Origin: Acidimicrobiaceae bacterium
GTDB taxonomy: Bacteria > Actinomycetota > Acidimicrobiia > Acidimicrobiales > Ilumatobacteraceae
Direction: 5' to 3'
DNA length: 64,000 nucleotides
NCBI GenBank assembly: GCA_016722025.1
Contig: JADKGZ010000002.1
Location: 248,001-312,000, forward strand
The notes under the pieces are model-generated. The model searched no databases, was not told the origin of the DNA, and saw only the letters and a list, made by a program, of their open reading frames with translations. The translations under genes and the position numbers were made by a program. Of this stretch, positions 9,823-16,524 are shown one piece after another. Position 1 is the stretch's first letter. Each line of letters starts with the position of its first letter.

Positions 9823-9953
9823 ATGGGCCACGTGGGCCGAGATATGGGCCGCCGCTGGTCCACTCCGAAGCACACGACCATCAGATGGCCATCTACCTGG
9901 TCTTTCTTGGCGCCCCCGGTAGGAATCGAACCTACGACCTGCGGTTTAGGAAA
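9823..9953. repeat. Attachment site att1: integrase arm region plus 3' half of tRNA-Arg
   Basis: This 131-base block is identical to 47241-47371. Its last 59 bases (9895-9953) are also identical to 35885-35943. Bases 9908-9953 equal the CCA end, T-arm and anticodon 3' strand of the tRNA-Arg at 47326-47402, read on the minus strand. The left part holds ATGGGCC repeats (9823, 9844) and a related TGGGCC, candidate integrase arm sites. This is a hybrid att junction between two tandem elements. Confidence 0.85.
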
Positions 9954-10261
9954 TGCGGTCGAGACGGTCTCTGCGAGTCACCTTGAATCGCATCTGACCT
10001 GCTCAGCTTCTGTCTTCTCCTCGTCTGGTCTCGTTGAACATCATGCAGTAGCGCGGCGTAGATGGACAAGTGGATGGACAACTTTCGGGGGCCGGCGCCG
10101 GCGACCTGGGCTCGGAGAGACGCTCAAGGCGGGCTGTGAGCGTGGGTCTGAAAAACCGCACGTCACCCGGAGGCGATGGTCACTGCGCGGTCGGACGACA
10201 GGTCGCATGGCGATCCTGACCGCCGCAGAGTCCCGACGTCCGGCCGGTCACCTGGTGTCGG
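9954..10261. repeat. Left terminal region of the metal-resistance element
   Basis: Bases 9954-10090 are roughly 90 percent identical to 35944-36080, the left end of the next element. Both end in GTGGATGGACAACTTTCGG. The remaining bases up to the ArsR stop hold no convincing gene. Open frames that span the region start inside the att site and show no domain. Confidence 0.6.
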
Positions 10262-10603
10262 TCACGTCGAGTTGACGTCCCGATAGTTCGGGCACAGTTC
10301 GATCTGTTCGCCGGACGCTGCCAGCAGCTGTTCTGCGCTATGGAGGAGATCGAGGATCTCGGGATGCGCGGCCCGGTAGAAGACCTGTCGGCCTTCGTGG
10401 CGGTCGATGATCAGCCCGCATTCCTTCAGGCAAGCGACGTGACCGGAGACATTTCCTTGCGACCCGCCGATCAATTCGACGAGGTCCTTCACCCGTTGCT
10501 CGTCATCGACGAGCGCCAGCAGGATTGCCAGACGAGTGGGGTCCGCGAAACCTCGAAACAGCTTCGCTGCTGTGGCGACGGCAACGGCGGTCTTCATTGA
10601 CAT
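10262..10603 (-). CDS. ArsR/SmtB-family repressor, CmtR-like (Cd/Pb sensing type)
   Basis: 113 residues with a winged helix (DPTRLAIL...GSQGNVSGHVACLKECGL). Cys 58 and Cys 62 in the recognition-helix region plus Cys 104 near the C-terminus (LCPNY) match the placement of the Cys57/Cys61/Cys102 ligands of mycobacterial CmtR, a Cd/Pb sensor. It is a close paralog of the regulator at 12855-13208. It is divergent from the Met-rich membrane protein gene at 10695, and the palindrome at 10626-10638 lies between them, so autoregulation and control of the oxidase operon are likely. The metal specificity is inferred from the Cys pattern. Confidence 0.85.
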   Translation of the reverse strand: MSMKTAVAVATAAKLFRGFADPTRLAILLALVDDEQRVKDLVELIGGSQGNVSGHVACLKECGLIIDRHEGRQVFYRAAHPEILDLLHSAEQLLAASGEQIELCPNYRDVNST

Positions 10604-10625
10604 GGGCCGATCCTATTGCCATCGA

Positions 10626-10638
10626 CCGATGACATCGG
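10626..10638. promoter_or_regulatory. Palindrome CCGATG-A-CATCGG, candidate ArsR operator
   Basis: A perfect 6-bp inverted repeat lies in the divergent region between the ArsR gene (10603) and the gene starting at 10695. The CATCGG half-site recurs three times upstream of the paralogous ArsR gene at 12855, suggesting related DNA specificity and possible cross-regulation. Confidence 0.5.
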
Positions 10639-10694
10639 AACATCTGGGTCCTTTGGCTCTGCCTCAAACAACCCAGTCGGAGCAGAGTAAGGGC

Positions 10695-11168
10695 ATGACC
10701 GACATCCTCCCGACCGACGTCTCCACGACCGCTACGCGGCGTCGCTGGCTTCTTCCCGTCATCGCGGTCGCCCTCTTGGCCGCCGGTCTCGGCGTCGGAC
10801 TCGCGATTGCTGCCGGACGAGATGACTCATCACCCGCCCAAGCTTCTACCGCCGTCCAGGTCTCCAACGTGAACCAGGCGTGCACGAACTGGATGATGAG
10901 TGTTCCCGCCACCTCAGCAGGCACGTCGAACTGGTGCGGCGACATGACTGCATGGATGAACCAGCAGGTCACCGATGGACGGATGATGGGCATGATGATG
11001 TGGGGCGACCCCGACCGAATGCTCGCCAGCTGCCAATCATGGGCCGGCTCGAGCAACGCCGGTGCACCTCCGCTCTCCTGGTGCGACGACATGATCGCCT
11101 GGATGCGCCAACACATGAACGGCGACTGGGACGGCTGGATGATGAACGGCTCGATGATGGGTCGCTGA
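10695..11168 (+). CDS. Met/Trp/Cys-rich membrane-anchored extracytoplasmic protein, probable metal binder
   Basis: 157 residues. A single N-terminal transmembrane or signal segment (LLPVIAVALLAAGLGVGLAIAA, about residues 17-38, given here only to locate it) is followed by an extracytoplasmic domain with two repeats of the form C-x(n)-W-C-x-DM-x-AWM and clusters of MMGMMMW and MNGSMMGR. Met and Cys content suggests Cu(I) binding. I know no named family. It starts a likely operon with the multicopper oxidase, whose GTG is four bases after this stop. An in-frame ATG upstream (about 10629) would overlap the operator. Confidence 0.6.
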   Translation: MTDILPTDVSTTATRRRWLLPVIAVALLAAGLGVGLAIAAGRDDSSPAQASTAVQVSNVNQACTNWMMSVPATSAGTSNWCGDMTAWMNQQVTDGRMMGMMMWGDPDRMLASCQSWAGSSNAGAPPLSWCDDMIAWMRQHMNGDWDGWMMNGSMMGR

Positions 11169-11172
11169 AACC

Positions 11173-12726
11173 GTGGATGCCGCAGCATCATCAGCCAAGG
11201 GCCCGATTCATCGCGGCGAGCTGACGCGACGATCACTACTGGTCGGAGTGACGGCGTTGGCCGGCACAACGTTGGTGTCTGCATGCTCACCACGACGAGC
11301 GGCCCACCCGCCCCGGTCCGGGCCGGCGCCCGTGACGTCGGGTGCCCCGGCGACGACCACATCCCCAGCGTCAGCATCGGCTTGGGTGCAACCTGAAGTG
11401 CTGTTGAGCCACGGCGGCGTCCTCGAGGTGACCCTCGAAGCGGCACCATCGATGGTTCCTTGGCGCGGCGGTCAGAGGTGGGCGCTGACATACAACGGAA
11501 AAACGCCTGGCCCGACATTGCGAGTGCGGCCCGGGGACCGACTCCGAGTCACCCTCAGCAACCGCCTCGACTCACCGACCAACCTGCACGTTCATGGCCT
11601 GCATGTGTCACCGAACGCAGCGAGCGACAACGTGTTCGTGATGATCGGCCCCGGCGAGGAACACACCTACGAGTACCTGATTCCTGCCGATCACCCGTCG
11701 GGCACCTTCTGGTATCACCCCCACCATCACGGCACCGTCGCCGAGCAGGTGGCCGCCGGCATGGCTGGCGTGATCATCATCGACGACGAGCTCGACACGC
11801 TGCCACCAATCGCCAACACGACGGAGCGAATCATGGTGCTCAGCGACCCTCGGATCGGCACCACCTCAGACGTGCTCCGGTGGTCGATGATGGGCATGAT
11901 GCAGGGCCGCTTCGGTGACGGCGTGCTCGTCAACGCCACGCCACAACCGTCGCTGACCGTGCCGGCCGGCACAATGGAACGTTGGCGGATCCTCAACGCC
12001 AGCGCGTCGCGCTACTACCCGCTACGTCTCGACGGCGCGCCATGGTGGCAGCTCAGCAGCGACGGTGGCCGCCTGGCGATACCCGTCGACGCGACCGGTC
12101 TCGTCCTCGCGCCGGGCGAACGCGCCGAAGTCCTCGTCGCTGTCGAACGTGCCGCCACGATGGCGCTCACCACTACTGCGTGGCAGTCCACACCGGGGAT
12201 GGGCGGGATGGGCGGGATGGGCGGCCCACCGAACCGATCGGGTGCCACCGAAACGCTACTCACCGTCATCGGTACCGGTGCGGACACAACCGCACCAGCG
12301 GTCAACGGCCCGCTGAACACCATCGACTCCCTGGCCGACGCGCACATCGGCGGAACACGCGAGTTCACGTTCGCGATGGGCGGAATGATGGGCGGAAACG
12401 GCATGTCGTTCACGATCAACGGGAGGAGCTTCGACCCCGAGCGCGTCGATGTCGAAGCAGCGCTCGACACGGTCGAGGAATGGACGATCACCAACGCAAC
12501 GCCGATGGCCCACCCCTTCCACCTCCACGTCTGGCCGTTCCAGGTCATCGAGGCCAGCGACCAGCGAACACCGCCAAGCGGCTGGAAGGACGTCGTCGAC
12601 GTTCCTGCCGGGGGGTGGGTCCGCCTGCGAGTTGCGTTTCGCGACTTCGGTGGCCGAGCTGTCTACCACTGCCACATCCTCGATCACGAGGACCGCGGGA
12701 TGATGGGCGTCATCAACGTCACCTGA
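11173..12726 (+). CDS. Multicopper oxidase (CueO/McoA-like), Tat-exported
   Basis: 517 residues from a GTG start. A twin-arginine signal (RRSLLVGVTALAG, Arg 19-20) and a Cys at about 38 (SACS) suggest a Tat-exported, possibly lipid-anchored enzyme. All four copper motifs are present: HVHG (139-142), WYHPHHHG (180-187), HPFHLHVWPF, and HCHILDHEDRGMM (about 499-510, with the T1 Met ligand). Met-rich loops (GMGGMGGMGG and MGGMMGGNGM) are typical of copper-tolerance oxidases. It would oxidise Cu(I) or organic substrates with O2 outside the membrane. Coupled to the preceding Met-rich protein. Confidence 0.92.
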   Translation: MDAAASSAKGPIHRGELTRRSLLVGVTALAGTTLVSACSPRRAAHPPRSGPAPVTSGAPATTTSPASASAWVQPEVLLSHGGVLEVTLEAAPSMVPWRGGQRWALTYNGKTPGPTLRVRPGDRLRVTLSNRLDSPTNLHVHGLHVSPNAASDNVFVMIGPGEEHTYEYLIPADHPSGTFWYHPHHHGTVAEQVAAGMAGVIIIDDELDTLPPIANTTERIMVLSDPRIGTTSDVLRWSMMGMMQGRFGDGVLVNATPQPSLTVPAGTMERWRILNASASRYYPLRLDGAPWWQLSSDGGRLAIPVDATGLVLAPGERAEVLVAVERAATMALTTTAWQSTPGMGGMGGMGGPPNRSGATETLLTVIGTGADTTAPAVNGPLNTIDSLADAHIGGTREFTFAMGGMMGGNGMSFTINGRSFDPERVDVEAALDTVEEWTITNATPMAHPFHLHVWPFQVIEASDQRTPPSGWKDVVDVPAGGWVRLRVAFRDFGGRAVYHCHILDHEDRGMMGVINVT

Positions 12727-12785
12727 CAGCGAAGCTGGGCGACGCCCGCGTCTGCCGGGCGGGTGTCGTGAGCGCCACGGGCAGT

Positions 12786-12839
12786 CAGATCCATCGGCAC
12801 TGACAGATCCATCGGTGTTGACAGATACATCGGTGATGG
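12786..12839. repeat. Three 18-bp tandem direct repeats upstream of ArsR gene
   Basis: Units begin at 12786, 12804 and 12822 and share CAGATCCATCGG or CAGATACATCGG followed by a variable six bases. Each carries the CATCGG half-site also seen as a palindrome at 10626. They sit immediately before the ArsR start at 12855, so cooperative or phased repressor binding is likely. The period of 18 is not a whole number of helical turns. Confidence 0.6.
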
Positions 12840-12854
12840 CCGATACTTCTGGTG

Positions 12855-13208
12855 ATGCAGAGCACCACCGATGGAGCAACCCGCGCAGTCGAGATCGGCC
12901 TCGCTGCCAAGCTCTTCGACGGTTTCGCCGACCGCACGCGGTTGGCGATCCTGGTCGAACTCAGTGCGGGCGAGCGCCGTGTCACCGATTTGGTCACGGC
13001 GCTCGCCGGCTCGCAGGGCAACGTGTCCGGGCACCTGGCGTGCCTGAAGGAGTGTGGACTCGTTCGCGATCGGCGTGAGGGGCGTCAGGTCTTCTACAGC
13101 ATCTCGCGATCCGAGGTCATCGACGTGTTGCGGGCCGCGGAGGCGTTGTTGGCGTTGACTGGGGAGCGCATCGAGTTGTGCCCGAACTACCGGCCGGACC
13201 GGCGATGA
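12855..13208 (+). CDS. ArsR/SmtB-family repressor, CmtR-like, partner of P1B ATPase
   Basis: 117 residues with a winged helix (DRTRLAIL, GSQGNVSGHLACLKECGL) and the three-Cys CmtR pattern (about Cys 63, 67 and 109 in LCPNY). The ATG at 12855 is preceded in frame by a GTG at 12852; either may be used. It is translationally coupled (ATGA at 13205-13208) to the downstream metal ATPase. This matches the CmtR-CtpG arrangement of mycobacteria, so Cd(II)/Pb(II) detection is the best inference. Confidence 0.87.
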   Translation: MQSTTDGATRAVEIGLAAKLFDGFADRTRLAILVELSAGERRVTDLVTALAGSQGNVSGHLACLKECGLVRDRREGRQVFYSISRSEVIDVLRAAEALLALTGERIELCPNYRPDRR

Positions 13209-15133
13209 CCGCGCTCGACGAACTCGACTCCGACCGCGACGAGCAGGGCGAGGCACCACAGCACTTGTGGGAGAGCCGGGAGGTGCGCTGGTCGGGACTG
13301 TCGGGAGTGCTGCTGCTGGCGGGCTATGTCGCTCAGTGGGGCGGCGCCGCCGATGGTGTCTCGATCGGGTTGTGGTTGGCGTCGTTGTTGGCGGGTGTCC
13401 GCTTCTTTGCTGCTGAGGCGATCGAGGAACTGGTCCGCGAGCGCGAGGTCGGTATCGAACTGCTGATGACCGTCGCCGCCGTCGCTGCGGCCGTGCTCGG
13501 GTTGTGGGAGGAAGCCGCTGCGCTGGCGTTCCTGTACTCGATCTCAGAAGCGCTCGAGGAGTTCACCACCGACCGCACCCGCGGGGCGATCAGGGCATTG
13601 ATGGACCTGGCCCCGAAACGGGTCCGCCGTCTCGTCGACGGCGTCGAGGAGGAGATCGATCTCGAGTTGTTGGCGGTTGGTGACCGGTTCGTCGTTCGCC
13701 CCGGAGAAGGGATCGCCACCGACGGACAGATCGTCGATGGCCGCTCCGCGCTGAACGAAGCGGCGATCACCGGCGAATCGGTGCCTGTCGAGAAGGCTGT
13801 CGGCGACAAGGTGTTCGCCGGCACGTTGAACACGACCGGTTCGATCGTTGTCGAGACGACCGCTACCAGCGTCGACAACACGCTCGCCAAGATCGTCCAT
13901 CTCGTCACCGAAGCACAGGAGCAGAAGGGTCGCGGGGAGCGGTTCATGACCCGCTTCTCACGCCGCTACTCGCCCGCGGTCCTCGCTGCCGGAATCGCGA
14001 TCGCGATTGTCGGAGGCATCGCCACCGGAGAGTGGTCGACGTGGGCCGAGCGCGCCGCGACCGTTCTGGTTGCCGCCGCGCCGTGCGCGCTCGTGATCGC
14101 GATCCCGATCACCTACGTCGCCGCGATCGGCTCAGCAAGCCGGCGGGGGATCTTGATCAAAGGCGGCGTCTATCTCGAAGAACTCGCCCAGGTGCAGGTG
14201 CTCGCACTCGACAAGACCGGGACACTGACTCAGGGCCGCCCTCAGGTGGTCAGCGTTGTCCCGGATTCGGGTGAATCCGAGGCTTCGCTGCTGGCGGCGG
14301 CCGCCGCTGTCGAACAACGCTCCGAGCACCCACTCGCCCGAGCCGTCCTCGCCCGGGCTGCGGCTGCCGGGATCGGCATCTCACCGGTGTCGGACTTCGA
14401 GGCGTTGATCGGTGCGGGTGCCTGCGCGACCGTCGATGGCCGGCGAATCATGATCGGTTCACCGACACTGATGACCGACAGCGCTGTCGAACTGGGCAGG
14501 CTGGCCGAGGAGATCGAACGCCTCGAGAGTTCGGGGCAGACCGTGATCGTGACCGCGACCGACGACAAAGCGCTCGGGCTGATCGGAATCGCCGACGTGC
14601 TTCGCCCACAAGCATCCGCGGCGATGGCAGATCTGCATCGCGTCGGCATCAAACGACTCGTGATGCTCACCGGCGACAACCCCCGCACCGCGGCCGCCGT
14701 CGCCGCCCAAGTCGGCGTCGACGACTTCCAGGCAGGTCTCAAACCAGAGGACAAGTCACGCATCATCGGCGAGTTGACCGCGACCTACGGGCATGTGGCC
14801 ATGGTCGGCGACGGCGTCAACGACGCGCCAGCGTTGGCAGCAGCGTCCGTTGGCATCGCAATGGGCACCGCCGGCAGCGACGTCGCACTCGAGACCGCCG
14901 ACGTGGCATTGATGGGCGACGACCTCGCCAAACTCGTGGACGCCCTCGAGCTCGGCCGCCGCACACGCCGAATCGTCCGCCAGAACATCGTCCTCGGCCT
15001 GGCCATCCTCGTCGTGCTCGTACCCGGCGCACTGATCGGCCTGTTCAGTCTCCCCGTCGCCGTGCTCGCCCACGAACTGTCCGAACTGTTCGTCATCACC
15101 AACGGCATGCGCGCCGCCCGGCGCCGTCGATGA
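13205..15133 (+). CDS. P1B-type heavy-metal exporting ATPase with APC membrane motif (CtpG-like context)
   Basis: 642 residues. Membrane helices precede an actuator domain (AITGES about 187-192), the phosphorylation motif DKTGTLT (Asp about 336), the HP motif (SEHPLARA) and the hinge MVGDGVNDAPAL. The metal-site triplet reads APC (about 292-294) rather than CPC, SPC or CPH, and there is no N-terminal HMA domain. Coupling by ATGA overlap to a CmtR-like regulator argues for Cd/Pb export. The start at 13205 overlaps the ArsR stop; an ATG at 13178 is in frame but inside the ArsR gene. The stop overlaps lspA in the same way. Confidence 0.9.
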   Translation: MTALDELDSDRDEQGEAPQHLWESREVRWSGLSGVLLLAGYVAQWGGAADGVSIGLWLASLLAGVRFFAAEAIEELVREREVGIELLMTVAAVAAAVLGLWEEAAALAFLYSISEALEEFTTDRTRGAIRALMDLAPKRVRRLVDGVEEEIDLELLAVGDRFVVRPGEGIATDGQIVDGRSALNEAAITGESVPVEKAVGDKVFAGTLNTTGSIVVETTATSVDNTLAKIVHLVTEAQEQKGRGERFMTRFSRRYSPAVLAAGIAIAIVGGIATGEWSTWAERAATVLVAAAPCALVIAIPITYVAAIGSASRRGILIKGGVYLEELAQVQVLALDKTGTLTQGRPQVVSVVPDSGESEASLLAAAAAVEQRSEHPLARAVLARAAAAGIGISPVSDFEALIGAGACATVDGRRIMIGSPTLMTDSAVELGRLAEEIERLESSGQTVIVTATDDKALGLIGIADVLRPQASAAMADLHRVGIKRLVMLTGDNPRTAAAVAAQVGVDDFQAGLKPEDKSRIIGELTATYGHVAMVGDGVNDAPALAAASVGIAMGTAGSDVALETADVALMGDDLAKLVDALELGRRTRRIVRQNIVLGLAILVVLVPGALIGLFSLPVAVLAHELSELFVITNGMRAARRRR

Positions 15134-15654
15134 TCGCCTCACAACGAGCCACGACGACACCTTCGGCACGCCGACAGCGAGCACTCCTCCTCGCAGCAGT
15201 TGTGGGCGCGGCAAGCATCGATGGAGTCACCAAGCTGGCCGCCAAAGCGACCCTCGACGACGGCCCCACCCACATCATCGGACCGATCGCCCTGAAGCTC
15301 GGCCACAACTCCGGCGTCGCGTTCGGCCTCGGCGCAACCGGCCCAGCATGGATCGTGCTCGCCGTCACGGCAGTCGTCATCGCCGTGCTGGCGGCGGCAG
15401 CCTGGCAGGGCCGGTTCGCGTCGCCGCTCGCGGCTGGACTCATCCTCGGCGGAGCGGTCGCCAACTTCGTCGACCGGATCGGCGATGGCGCAGTCACCGA
15501 CATGATCGACGTCGGCTGGTGGCCAACCTTCAACGCGGCCGACATCGCCATCACGACCGGTGTCGTCCTGCTTGTGCTCGCCCAGCTCAGGCCTGCGGCA
15601 CATCCCGCCGCCACTGGCCCGGCGTCAGCCGCTTCGGCTGACGATCGAGCATGA
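15130..15654 (+). CDS. lspA: Lipoprotein signal peptidase (signal peptidase II)
   Basis: 174 residues with four hydrophobic segments and the LspA signatures: an early Asp (SIDGVTK), GHNSGVAFG, and the catalytic pair in NFVDRIGDGAVTDMIDV and FNAADIAI. It would cleave diacylglyceryl-modified prolipoproteins. Its ATGA overlap with the metal ATPase makes it part of the resistance operon, in an island that encodes several lipoproteins. LspA beside heavy-metal ATPases is known in other metal islands. The 3' end runs into the relic at 15634-15830, so the final roughly 15 residues may not be original. Confidence 0.9.
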   Translation: MIASQRATTTPSARRQRALLLAAVVGAASIDGVTKLAAKATLDDGPTHIIGPIALKLGHNSGVAFGLGATGPAWIVLAVTAVVIAVLAAAAWQGRFASPLAAGLILGGAVANFVDRIGDGAVTDMIDVGWWPTFNAADIAITTGVVLLVLAQLRPAAHPAATGPASAASADDRA

Positions 15655-15830
15655 GTTGGTCACGACGTCCGAGGAAGCCGCCGCGTCTCGTTTCGCGGTT
15701 CGCCGGCGATCTTGATCGACGACGTCGATCCCTATGCAGTCGTTGACGAACCGATCGGCCTGTCATGTCGCGCCTCAAACCCAACCGACCAGCTCGACGC
15801 GTCGCCAACGCCGACACGCGCGAGGTCCGA
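15634..15830 (+). pseudogene. Relic of thioredoxin-like gene, paralog of 20142-20474
   Basis: Read with one frame change near 15690, this stretch gives LTIEHELVTTSEEA...RGSPAILIDD followed by DPYAVVDEPIGLSCR. This matches LTIEYQLVTSAEDAE...RGSPTILIDG followed by DPFAVGDEPIGLSCR in the intact gene at 20142-20474. The N-terminal CPHW half is missing and the 5' edge is fused into the 3' end of lspA, so this is a recombination scar rather than a working gene. Confidence 0.7.
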
Positions 15831-16005
15831 GAAGCCGACGACCGATCCGGGCGCGGGGCTGCGACGTCGAGCACCGCGCCCGCCCGCAATCGCGGCAGCC
15901 GGCAGATCGCAGGCAACAGGTCCTCACCGCCTCGGTCCCTGTTGCTCACCGCCGCATCAGCCGTACTGCTGGCCATCGCCATCGCGAACCGGTGACAGGC
16001 GAACG
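15831..16005. other. Spacer between relic and DUF411 gene, nothing recognised
   Basis: The open frames here have basic, low-complexity translations and no start context. The convergent stops of lspA and the relic on one side and of DUF411 on the other make this a likely termination region, but I see no clear terminator hairpin. Confidence 0.35.
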
Positions 16006-16524
16006 TCAGTAGGAGAACGCGGTGAGTGATCCGTCGCGTTGCACGAGCACGACCGGTTGGCCGATCCAACTCGACGCATCGCCACCCATCCCTGGGGCGT
16101 CCCCGGGCATGCCGGGAAGGGCGAGTCCGACGGCGTCGGGGCGGTCCGTGACGAGCCGGTGGATCGCTTCCGCCGGTACGTGTCCCTCGATCGCATATCC
16201 GTCGACCATCGCGGTGTGGCACGACTGTGCACTAACGGGGATGCCCACGGAAGCTCGGTATGCCGCTCGATCGGGATCTTCGGTCACGTCGACCGTGGCG
16301 CCTTGAGATCGCAGGTACACGACCCACGCAGAGCAACAGCTTCAACCAGGATCGCGTCGAACCTGCAACGACAAGCCGTCGAGCACGCCGGCCACAGACG
16401 GTCCGGTCGGAGCCGACACACCGCTGCCGTCGCCACTCGCGCATCCGGCGGCGAGCACGCCCGTGAAACCGACGAGGCCCGCCCCGAGCCCGGTCAGGAA
16501 GCGTCGCCGTCCGATGGATGTCAT
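16006..16524 (-). CDS. DUF411 metal-binding lipoprotein with in-frame TGA at the conserved Cys (candidate selenoprotein)
   Basis: 172 codons if one TGA is read through. The N-terminus has a Tat-like RRRFL signal and a lipobox (GVLAAGC). After RRDPG comes TGA (codon 61, 16342-16344), then SCCSAWVVYLRSQGATVDV, the diagnostic QSCHTAMVDGYAIEGHVPAEAI block and GLALPGMP. DUF411 proteins normally read DPGCGCCxxW here, so TGA replaces exactly the first Cys of the metal site. The frame is otherwise intact on both sides and the ATG overlaps the stop of the upstream Cd/Zn ATPase (ATGA), arguing against simple decay. A SECIS-like hairpin follows. The alternatives are a nonsense mutation or a sequencing error. 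DUF411 proteins occur in Cu, Ag and Cd resistance loci. Confidence 0.75.
16310..16328 (-). promoter_or_regulatory. SECIS-like hairpin downstream of in-frame TGA
   Basis: On the coding strand CGTGGGT and ACCTGCG form a 7-bp stem (two G-U pairs) closing the loop CGTGT. The loop starts 21 bases after the TGA. The bacterial SECIS rules as I know them are a loop 16-37 bases after the TGA, loop length 3-14, a G in the first two loop positions and an upper stem of 4-16 bp. All are satisfied. The hairpin is short and could occur by chance in GC-rich DNA. Confidence 0.45.

Noticed and set aside
9730..10275. Open plus-strand frame through att1 and the element left end
   Set aside because: Part of it is read from the tRNA fragment and integrase flank, and it resembles no protein. 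The similar frame at att2 is broken, so it is not a conserved gene.
12786..12839. CRISPR-like array
   Set aside because: Three contiguous 18-bp units without spacers; a regulatory repeat is the better explanation. I saw no CRISPR or cas gene anywhere in the window.
16310..16344. Reading the DUF411 TGA as proof of a selenoprotein
   Set aside because: No selenocysteine machinery is visible in the window and the hairpin could be chance, so it is kept as a candidate only.
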